A stretch of DNA of 29,398 nucleotides, taken from the NCBI GenBank assembly GCA_003254885.1, contig QANT01003869.1, positions 1 through 29,398 of the forward strand, given 5' to 3'. Source of the stretch: Purshia tridentata. Lineage: Eukaryota > Streptophyta > Magnoliopsida > Rosales > Rosaceae. The position numbers and the translations under genes are program-made. Each line of letters starts with the position of its first letter. Within the stretch, counting starts at the first letter, position 1. A model generated the notes under the pieces. That model saw nothing but the letters and a program-made list of their open reading frames with translations. It did no database searches and was not told where the DNA came from. Shown piece by piece: positions 20,961 to 29,398 of the stretch.

Positions 20961-20998
20961 TCAGTGACTATATTGAACCTCCTTGTTCACTATAAATT
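20961..20998 (+). promoter_or_regulatory. Core promoter remnant of the 21033 pseudogene
   Basis: TCAGTGACTATATTGAACC and then TATAAATT at 20991-20998 correspond to the conserved core promoter of the intact copies, with the TATA box slightly weakened (TATAAATTAAGG against TATAAATAGAGG). Transcription may persist. Confidence 0.55.
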
Positions 20999-21032
20999 AA
21001 GGTTCGATCACCCAAGCTATGCAAAGTAAACC

Positions 21033-22269
21033 ATGGCCAACAAAATGTCTTCCCCTGCATTCACTATGCCATTGCTCTCCTTCATATTCCTTTTCTCAGT
21101 TGTTGCTTTCATTGCTGAAGCCCAAGTTCCTGCCAATCAAACTTTCAAGTTTGTCAATGAAGGAGAACTTGGGCCTTACATTGTAGAATATGGTGCAGAT
21201 TACCGTATGCTTGATGTCTTCGCCTCCCCTTTCCAGCTTGCTTTCTACAACACCACCCCCAATGCCGTCAATCTTGCTCTCCGCATGGGTTTGAGGCGCT
21301 CCGAGTCACTCTTTCGGTGGCAAGAGTGGCATGGCAAACCAACACTACCAACAAAGGTGTGGTGGGCTTCCAACAGGGCAACTTGGTGCTTTATGACTCA
21401 AAGGGCAGCTTTGTTTGGCAAAGCTTTGACTACCCAACGGACACTCCGTTGGTGGGTCAATCTCTACGGGCCGGGTCAGCAACGAAGCTCATGAGCAAGG
21501 CTTCAGAGAAGGAAAACAAAGATGGGCCTTACAGCTTGGTGATGGAGCCCAATGGATTGTTTTTGTACTACAAGAGCAATACAAGAGCAATAGCTCCCGA
21601 AAGTCATTGCTCTATTCTCAATTAATTACCATTAAGGGCCCATTGGATCATGTGACATTGAATTGCGCCCCAGATTCGGATGAGGGTTATGCTTATGACA
21701 TAACCTTAGAATACCAAGTGGCCAACTCTTCCTCAGGTGGAAATCTCAATCTAGCTAGACCCAAATACAACAGCACGTTGACATTGCTAAGGCTTGGAAT
21801 TGATGGAAATCTCAAGCTTTACACATGCTATGACAATGTGGATTGGGGTGCATGGGAAGTGACCTTCGCTCTTTTTGATAGAGAATCTGTATGGGAATCT
21901 GAGTGCCAATTGCCAGAGCGATATGGGAAACTTGGGGTTTGTGAGGACAACCAATGTGTTGCTTGCCCTTCGTCTAAGGGACTATTGGGTTGGACCAAGA
22001 CTTGTGACCCTCAGAAGCTTACTTCTTGTGACCCAAAGAGCTTCCACTACTACAAAGTTGAGGGGGTTGATCACTTTATGAGCAAGTACACCAGGGGATC
22101 TTCTACAAAGGAGAGTGATTGTGGCAAGAAGTGTACTTCGGATTGCAAGTGTTTGGGCTACTTTTACAACCATGACACATCAAGGTGTTGGTTAGCTTAT
22201 GATTTGAAGACCTTGACCAAGGTTGCAAATTCAACTTATGTGGGTTACATCAAGGCACCCAATCACTAA
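21033..22269 (+). pseudogene. Full-length EP1-like paralogue disabled by frameshifts
   Basis: Homology covers the whole gene, from the signal peptide (MSSPAFTMPLLSF, ATG at 21045; an extra upstream ATG at 21033) to the usual C-terminal end GYIKAPNH. Compared with the 17716 gene, three reading frames must be joined. After SESLFRW (21319) 92 bases are missing, covering the lectin core (VWEANRG through ADADG), and one A is inserted a few bases later. A 9-base in-frame loss follows near 21371. Then an 11-base tandem duplication of TACAAGAGCAA (21569-21579 and 21580-21590) shifts the frame again. The conserved Cys of LPERCGN is Tyr (LPERYGK). The remaining C-terminal frame is open and well conserved, so the damage looks recent. 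If transcribed, it could only yield a truncated secreted product with a signal peptide and a partial lectin region. Confidence 0.93.
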
Positions 22270-22540
22270 TAAGGATATATTACATATATCATTTCGAATT
22301 TATTGTGTTTTGTATCGTTGTTAGTGTCATTTTAACTTAAAATATCATGAAATAAATATTTGATTTGATTTTCCACACAAAGAATATTAAATAATCAAAA
22401 TAGACAGATTTTTGAGATTTATTTGTGCTAAACCGAAATTTTAAAGAAATCACACCACATCAGACTACTTAACAATATAGTTTGCTTACCAATAAATCAG
22501 TTTAAGTGAAAGGTTTGAAGTTGAGTGATCACTTTGTGCC

Positions 22541-23158
22541 ACTATGGGCAGTGGCGGATCCATTGCCAAGACCCCCCAACCGCCAGACCATTTAGTCATT
22601 AGCAGCCTCTCTGTGTGGACGGCGACCCCCCAAGGCCGAGACAGTGACCTCCCAACGTTGGACGGTGACCCTCCAACATTGAATGACAACCTCCCTCACA
22701 AGCCCTCATTTTGTTCTCTTTTGTTATTCTCCTCTACTAACCATGTTTTGCTTCTTTCACTTTTTTTTTTTAATGTTTCCAACCTAGTCATGTTGTTTTG
22801 CTTAATTTGAGTTTTGTACAAATATATAGGTTGGGCTTATTATTTATTAGCTTAAGTTTAAAATTAGGTTGTCATAGGGTTAAACTTTTTTTAAATTTGC
22901 GATCAATCTTTCTATGGATGAACTCAAGATTTATATATATTTAATTTTTACAAGTGAAATTTGGGCATAATTTTAAATTTTGGCTAAGATCTTACAAAAT
23001 TTAGAGCCGGAATGAAAGATTGCTCTATTATTGTATATATATTCGAAGTATGTAGTGGTACTTAAAAGCTTTCGCCCCCGTTTCGCAGCGTGGACTAAAA
23101 AAGTATCTTAACTTTGACCCCCCAAGTGAAAAATTCTAGATCCGCCACTGACTATGGG
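22541..23158. mobile_element. Non-autonomous hAT-type element with 8-base target duplication
   Basis: The element spans 22549-23150 (602 bases). It starts CAGTGGCGGATCCA and ends with the complement (GATCCGCCACTG), giving terminal inverted repeats of 12 bases plus scattered matches. A perfect direct repeat ACTATGGG flanks it at 22541-22548 and 23151-23158. Eight-base duplications and CAG-starting short inverted repeats are typical of hAT elements. No transposase is present; open frames at 22486-22689 and 22544-22810 cross its left end and are spurious. Confidence 0.93.
22620..22683. repeat. Three 21-22 base subterminal repeats inside the hAT element
   Basis: Units at 22620-22641, 22642-22662 and 22663-22683 share the pattern CGGTGACCCTCCAACRTTGGA with a few changes, in a GC-rich patch near the left end. 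Subterminal motif arrays are where hAT transposases commonly bind, so these may be binding sites; that role is inferred. Confidence 0.7.
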
Positions 23159-24370
23159 TTTGATTTTGCTGAGAGCTCTTTGTACTAATCCTCTGTTGTG
23201 GCCCTTGTGGGCAATAATGTAATGCAATGCTAGCTTGTAGAAGAAGATTTTCTCAATGTTTGAGAATCTGAACATATGGTTTGGGATTTTGATTTATTTT
23301 TTCATGGGTTAGGTTCAATTCAATCAATTTGTACCACCCAAACTCAATTTTTTGGGCTCGATTTGCGAGTTTGGGTTGAGCCCGTTATAAGCCGATGAAA
23401 CTGGATTGAGGTCTTTTTTTTGACCAAGTAATTGGATTGAGGTCGTTAAATCAAAGTTTAGATGCTAATACAAATTGATTTAACCCACTAAACCTACTCA
23501 AGTGCACCCCTAATTGGACGTTTCCATTTTTGGATATTCTTTCTATTACATCGCTGTCAATCAAATCACTTTTTTAAGTAAACAAATATTAAAGAAATCA
23601 ATCTTAAGTTCAAGGCTTCAAGCAGTGATAAGTGATAAGTCTTTCGACATTATTAGACTTTTTACGTAACAAAAATAAATAAATAAATAAAAGATATTTA
23701 TATGTCCCAACTCCCAAGTCAACACTTCAGCTGATTTCCATTCAACTTTTTGTTCTCACTTTAATATATAGATTCTTTTGAAAGTTTTTCAAGAATTAAA
23801 AATAGCACTCAATTAGATGAAATTGTTTTATATATAACTCTAACATTGTTATACGGTGTAATTTGGGTAGATATTATTAATATTATATTTTTAAAATATA
23901 AAATTATTTTATAGTCATAAAGATTGATTACATAATGTTATAGTATTATAATTATATAGAATAATTTTTCTCTACACACACTCTTACTTTAGCTCATTTT
24001 AATTTGAGTTGTGAACATGTTAATATTTGGATTGAGGAAGAGGCACTTTGGCTTTCTTCTTACCTCCGAAATGATGTATATTCTTAGTTGAATTCTATGG
24101 GATAGAATTGATCTTCGCCAATGATCAAAAGAAAGAAAAAAAAAAATTGTACAACATGAACATGAGTAACTTACATAAATTTTAACTCCTAAAATATCTT
24201 GAATGACAAATACATATTGCAAAAGCTCCTTTTAATATGTGGGTAAAGAATAAAAATGGAGAGTTGAAATCTGTGAGAATTATACAAGTGGGTACTTGAA
24301 ATCCCTCTGTTTAATTACTTACTAATACTAATCTCATTTTAATAGATGATGAGGGAATTTTAACTTTTTC
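23159..24370. other. Intergenic DNA, no gene seen
   Basis: AT-rich DNA without a supported reading frame. At about 23330-23512 there is a decayed repeat-like stretch with paired TTTGGGCTCGA and TTTGGGTTGAGCCCG motifs, ending in AAGTGCACCCCTA, which looks like one end of an old hAT-type element; no matching left end was found. A short TAAA run lies at 23670-23690. Confidence 0.5.
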
Positions 24371-24372
24371 AT

Positions 24373-24540
24373 TTTTAAAAATGGTGTTGTTGGTACCTTT
24401 ATCAAATCTCATCTATTTATATAAATTTAATAATTTATTATATTAATGTATATTAATTGACTTGACAAATTATAAATCGTTAGATTTATATAAGTGGATT
24501 AGATTTATGAAAAGTATCGATAGTACCATATCTAAAAGCA
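24373..24540. mobile_element. Short foldback (MITE-like) repeat
   Basis: Two arms of about 58 bases, 24373-24430 and 24480-24538, are imperfect inverted repeats: TTTATATAAATTTA against its complement around TAGATTTATATAAG, plus GGTACC against AGTACC, ATCAAATCTC and TAGATTTATG, and ATGGTGTTG against GTACCAT. The total is about 170 bases with an AT-rich loop. The ends are not sharply defined and no target duplication is seen. Confidence 0.6.
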
Positions 24541-27500
24541 GATCCGTTGATAGGAATCAATACTGATAATTGAAAAATTACTTGAAGAGTGCGACTCTAA
24601 TTAAGAATAATTTATTCAACTTATCATTTTAGTTCCTAAGTCAAAGAAACTAGTCCAATATAAAAAAAAACTTTATAAGAACTCGATATTCTGACTTTAC
24701 AGTTGGAAGTGATTACAAGGGCGTCAGCTCCCACTGAAATTTATTGAATTATTTCTTTATTAGCAAGTTACATCAGAACAAACCTATATCCACCAACAGT
24801 TAATTTGTTACAAACAAAAAATATTAGTCAGAAATTAGGTAATTTCAGACTTTTTTAATCCCAGTCCCTTGATCACGCTTCTCATTTTTGGATTAAATCC
24901 CATGACTTTTTAATCTTCTAATGTTTAACACACCATATCATGTTTGTTTCTTCAATTCCAATGGCATCTTTGAAATCCAATGGAATGTGCTGAATGTGGC
25001 AACGTGACAAAGTCGTTGTGGCCAAAAAATAGAGTCACAAAGTCTAATTTGATGACATCCCAAAAACAAAGTAAGTGCGTGACAATGGCAGCCATCATGT
25101 TGGTGTGTCAAATAGTTGACAAATACACCACCATCAAAGCGTGCAAGGTTCATGGTGTACTACTTTCCACATTTTCAAAAGCTTAGTTACATTCTTCTGG
25201 CTTTTTTAATGCCAAACTAACTATTTGTTAGGATTATTCTTTTATTCCGTTTATAATATAGAAGATACTTAATTCATATACATATGAATACTTCTTGCAT
25301 GCGAATCTCTCATGCGAAATAAGTGTAGAATAAAGGGTGAGGAGGGAGATCCATTAATCTATACAGCAAGGACCCACTAATCTATGTGAGAGTCTTCTTT
25401 CTCTTCGTAAACTCTCTTCTGCAAGAAAGAAAAATTCATACACACATATCCATTCTATTAAAGGAATCTTCAAATAATTTTATTTAAGAAATTCTTTATA
25501 AGTCATAATGCCCACCTTATATGGTATTTTAACAATCCAAAGCATCTATTATTTATGACTTTATCTAAATTTAATTAAATAAATAAAACATCAAACCAAA
25601 TGTTTCCGATTGAAAACTTGCAATGATAACTATTTAATCAAACAGAGAAATTGTTCTTGATTTTAGTTAATTTTTGGTAAAGATGATTTAATAATGGAGA
25701 CTTAAAATATAGATGATTCCAATAATCAAATTATAATGTGAAATAGACCCTACAAAAGATCTTTTATTTCCCCCTAAATAAAAATATCATGGACATCCCA
25801 ACTAGAGATCTTGGTTCTTGCTTTCTAGTTGCCTTTAAGGTATTATTATTACTGCCACCAATTCTTGTATATATTGCTTTAATTTGCTCATTTAATGGGA
25901 CATATGGTGGCTTAGATCTTTAAGTAATAAAAAAATGAAATCATATATATGATTCAACAATGCACACTCCATCCAAGTTACCTGGGTTATGTCAAGTAAT
26001 GAAAGAAGAGGTAACTAGCAAGTGTAAATGCAGAATAATAGCACCCAGAAGGATATTTTTGGAATTTTTCACTTTCATGTTTTTCTGGGGAGTTGAGTTT
26101 CACTCTCAGGCTCTCAGGTTTGAATTTATGTTTTTTGGTGAATAAAAAATAAGCACTTTTTGATAGCTTGTAAAGCAGATAAGCGTAGGGATGATAAGCT
26201 ATTTGTTATAATTTGTTATAAGACGCCAAAAGCCAACTCCTTATAATTCCTGCAACTTATCAATCAAGTTCACCGACTACTTGCCATAGTCAAACGACTC
26301 CTACAACGAGGAGTGGGGACTTGCAAAGTTGCAATGTACAGGTTGCAAGTTGCGACTTGGAGAACCCCAAAAAGCTGGACCACCTAAATTTAATTCTATA
26401 TTTTTATAGGGTCAATTATTTCTGCAATTTTGTTGTTTGGTCACATAATAGTTTTGATTTTTGAAATTCAATACGTATTAATATTAAATTTTTGTAATGT
26501 TGTTAAGTTGATTATTCTTTAGAGATGTGATAGATGTAAGTTTAGATTTTGTAAGCCTTTCACCAGATAATATTCACACTAGAGGGTATTTGGGGTATTC
26601 AATCTAATTATTTCCTCCCCAATTAGCCAACTGATTGTCTAACACGTACACTTCTTAGTCTAATTATTTTAACAAAACATAACACTAACTTCTTTAAAAT
26701 CTATTAGGAATAAAGAATTGTTGAATTTTACAAAAAGTACTTATGTTTTCTTCCTTTACATTAATATGACTTCCCCGAAAAGCACTTGCAAGTCAATATA
26801 TGCGGCAAATAAAGTCCTTCACCTACAATTCATTACCATAGACGACATAAAAAGATAAACTTTAGTCAACAAATACCAAAAGCCCATGAATGCACCTCAA
26901 AGTGAATATATGATTCAATTGGGAAAATTAAATGAATGAGTAAATCAAGAAGTACTGAGATCTTGTTATTATTTCTGTAAAAGAGGGTTATAATTGGATT
27001 AATTTTGCTTATTGTTTTTAGATTTAAGAATTAAGGCTAGCTAACTCAAATTTAAAGCTTCTGGTATTCAACATTTGTGTTAGAAAGATATTTATATAAA
27101 AATTGAACTGACATAATTTGAAATATAAACACGAGATTAACACTAAACAAATGAGGGGATGATCCAAATCTATTTGTATAGGCATAAGATCAACAAAACA
27201 AAAGAAATTCCGGCCATGGCTTTTAGATCAAGTAGCAACTGTACCATGGGTAATGGAAAATGAAGGGTAGATCTTAGGGTGTGGATCTCTCTTGTAAGAA
27301 AAAACAAAAAAAAACAAAAACAAAAGAATTAATAAAGGGTTTATATTGGCCAAAAAATTAGACAGCTCCAATAACTCATATATAAAATTAAAAAATTATG
27401 TTTATTTATAATAATGACTACGTATGATATAAAATGAGTGTATACATGACGTGTGTCTGTATATATTTGTGTGATTTAACAAAAAAGTAAGTGGGGTGGG

Positions 27501-27930
27501 GGGTTGATCGTTGATGTAATGTCTCTTCGATCATATGATTCCATATTATAAGAAATGTAGGATGACATTAATTTATAAAAAGTTCCAACACCAAACCACA
27601 TGGTAATTAAATTGAATGAAGTCATTCATGTCGAAATGTGACCACATGCATGCATGCAAGCATATGTTTGGTTCTTTCTACCAAAAAAAAAAAGAAGAAG
27701 CAAAAAGAAGCATATATATATATATGCATGATTGATGTGGGCAGAAGCCTAAAGTATACCAAAACATGGTTGACTTTCAACATAATTTGCCACTCCCCTA
27801 AAATGCACAATAAAATATTGCCATATATGCAGTTGAAGCTCTCATGCGCGAGCATCGCATCTATTTTTTTTTTATCATTATATGAATATAATAATTTTAA
27901 GTTGACCTAATAATGTGGGCGTGCTTTTGT
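24541..27930. other. Intergenic DNA, no gene seen
   Basis: More than 3 kb of AT-rich DNA. Open frames at 24938-25186, 25960-26145 and 27622-27910 have no recognisable motifs and low-complexity or biased composition. No tRNA-like or other structured RNA was recognised by eye. Confidence 0.5.
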
Positions 27931-27932
27931 TT

Positions 27933-27954
27933 TATATATATATATATATATATA
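27933..27954. repeat. TA microsatellite bordering a foldback element
   Basis: About eleven TA units end two bases before the left end of the foldback element at 27957. A second, longer TA tract (29340-29372) borders its right end. Confidence 0.9.
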
Positions 27955-27956
27955 AA

Positions 27957-29336
27957 GGGAGGCGATTTTCGCACTCCATTTTTCTCCGTTTGCACTCCTT
28001 CTGTTTTTTAAAAGATTTTTATTATGTTTTTCATTTTATATATCCAAATCTACCCTTAAAGTTTTGACTTATAGTATTTATTTTAATTCCCTTTTTAACT
28101 CGTTTTTTATTAATTGTTCTTTTAACATTAATTAATTAATTAATAATAGATATTATGTATGGATAACAATTAATGCAACTCAACATTAATTGTTACCATT
28201 AGCTAGAAGCTCGTCAATGAGGTTTTTAATTTCGGATTTGGATCCTCTTCTAATTTAACTAATCTCCTAACCTTTTTAAACTTTTAATTATAACATTTCA
28301 TGTGTATATTTCAAGATTAAATGGTTTACATTGATTTAGAGCTATAGCTTCAAATTAAATAATTAAAAAAAAATGTGAGGAAAAAAGTTCTGTCAATTAA
28401 TTGCCTTTTTTTTCTTCTTTTGGAGATGTTTGTCTACTCCAAAACTCTTGTCTACCGTGGTTTTTCTTTCTCTATAAGTTTCTTGAGAGAGAAAAAGCTG
28501 TTGACAAATAACTAATGATTCCTCCTTTATTTTGAATTTTGTACATTTTTTTTTTNGAATTTTGTACAATTTTTTTTCGTTGTCTTTGTTGTTTGGTTGA
28601 TCTTCCAATTCTTTGGACATTTCTTTATTTGGCTTACAAAATGGTAACAATATGATAATCACACTATCAATCACCATATAATCTTCCAATGGTAGACAAA
28701 GTAAAATTAATATGATCCCCATGGCAGACAAGCCTCTCTCTCCAAAGAGGTAGCATATATAACAAGAGAGAGAGAGAGCTATCAACATCTTTTGATCTCT
28801 CAAACTATAAACTTGCAGAGAAAAAAAAAACTATGGTAGATAAGAGTTTTGGAGGAGATCAACATCTCCAAAAGAGAAAGAAAAAAAAAGGTAGGCAGTC
28901 GACACTATTTTTTTCTCCTCACATTTTTTATTTTCTTTAAGTACTTAATTTAAAGCTATAGCCCTAAATCAATGTGAACCATTTGATCTTGAAATATACA
29001 CATGGCATCTTATAGTAAAAAGTTTAGGAATGTTAAGAGATTAGTATATTAGGAAAGGATCCAAGTTCGTTAATTTCCAATGGTGTTAAAAATAGTAAAA
29101 AGTTTAGGAAGGTTAAGAGATTAGTACATTAGGAGAGGATCCAAGTTCGTTAATTTCCAATGGTGTTAAAAGAATAATTAATAAAACACGAGTTAAAAAG
29201 GGAATTTAAAATATATATATTGTAAATCCAAATTATAAGGCTAGATTTGGAAATATAAAATGAAAAATATAATAAAAATATTTAAAAAAACAAAAGGAGT
29301 GCAAACGGAGAAAAGTGGAGTGTGAAAATTGCCTCC

Positions 29337-29337
<1 letters not shown>
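27957..29337. mobile_element. Large foldback DNA element, 1381 bases, arms of about 550 bases
   Basis: The left end GGGAGGCGATTTTCGCACTC and the reversed right end GGGAGGCAATTTTCACACTC start long inverted repeats. They continue through CTCCGTTTGCACTCCTT, CATTTTATAT, TTCCCTTTTTAACTCGT, TTGGATCCTCT, TGTGTATATTTCAAGAT and CTCCAAAACTCTTRTCTACC, to inner limits near 28510 and 28785. Arms differ by substitutions, about 95 extra bases in the left arm (about 28130-28225) and an 80-base duplication in the right arm. The loop (about 28510-28785) holds poly-T, a GA tract and one unresolved base (N at 28555). No transposase or other product is encoded. Both ends abut TA tracts, so a target duplication cannot be told apart from the host repeat. 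Superfamily is unproven; the GGG start and long arms fit a Mutator-type foldback. Confidence 0.88.
29012..29171. repeat. Tandem 80-base duplication in the right foldback arm
   Basis: ATAGTAAAAAGTTTAGGAA at 29012 recurs at 29092. The two 80-base copies differ at only a few positions (for example GAATGTTAAG against GAAGGTTAAG, and AGGAAAGG against AGGAGAGG). The left arm has one corresponding copy, so the duplication arose after the arms formed. Confidence 0.92.

Positions 29338-29339
<2 letters not shown>

Positions 29340-29372
<33 letters not shown>
29340..29372. repeat. TA microsatellite at right edge of foldback element
   Basis: About sixteen TA units follow the element's right terminus after two bases, mirroring the TA tract at its left end. 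Confidence 0.92.
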
Positions 29373-29376
<4 letters not shown>

Positions 29377-29398
29377 ATTTAAGTGACACCTAAGTTAA

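Noticed and set aside
22486..22810. Overlapping open frames on both strands with Pro/Asp-rich repeats
   Set aside because: They span the left boundary of the hAT-type element; their repeats are the 21-base DNA repeats, not protein.
24938..25186. Two opposite 68-71 codon open frames, one Cys-containing
   Set aside because: No zinc-finger spacing or family motif and no flanking gene structure; chance frames in slightly GC-richer DNA.
28393..28803. 136-codon minus-strand open frame containing an unknown residue
   Set aside because: It lies within the loop and inner arms of the foldback element, crosses poly-T, a GA tract and the N base, and has no protein-family features.
1..29398. CRISPR arrays, tRNA or rRNA genes, bacterial-type operons
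   Set aside because: No regularly spaced repeats, cloverleaf-like boxes or rRNA segments were seen; the DNA is plant nuclear in character.

Overview
The window is plant nuclear DNA, almost certainly from a woody or herbaceous eudicot. Genes are interrupted by short GT-AG introns, intergenic DNA is AT-rich with TA and GA microsatellites, and several short non-autonomous DNA transposons carry clean target-site duplications. The recognisable genes are plant-specific or eukaryotic: an ALOG/LSH nuclear factor, an ABITRAM homologue, and a cluster of EP1-like bulb-lectin glycoproteins. A Rosaceae source is a weak guess from gene style and repeats, not shown by the sequence.

Layout. 1-1106: AT-rich flank with microsatellites. 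1107-1649 (-): intronless 180-aa ALOG-domain (LSH) gene. 1650-7200: no supported gene. 7300-10270 (+): ABITRAM homologue with a probable 5'UTR intron and six coding exons joining to 198 aa. 10703-12091 (-): a divergent EP1-like lectin gene. 13290-14597 and 17716-19023 (+): two intact, closely related 435-codon EP1-like genes. 21033-22269 (+): a full-length but frameshifted paralogue. Between them lie at least four truncated relics: C-terminal pieces at about 14919-15180, 15484-15658 and 15672-15738, and an N-terminal piece at 20223-20337. Upstream regions of the paralogues share ordered blocks, including the core promoter, so promoters were duplicated with the coding sequence. From 22549 to the right end there is no supported gene. 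That stretch holds a hAT-type element, a short foldback and a 1.38-kb foldback element abutting TA repeats.

Biology. The dominant theme is a secreted lectin-like cluster evolving by birth and death. It encodes apoplastic proteins with signal peptide, bulb-type lectin region, Cys-rich EGF-like segment and PAN/apple region. Mobile elements with intact insertion scars sit in its gaps and beyond it: a 406-bp Mutator-type MITE with 9-bp TSD at 19485-19890, and a 602-bp hAT-type element with 8-bp TSD at 22549-23150. I see no new multi-gene system. The best material for follow-up is the exact lesion history of the 21033 pseudogene, the co-duplicated promoter blocks and the large foldback element.
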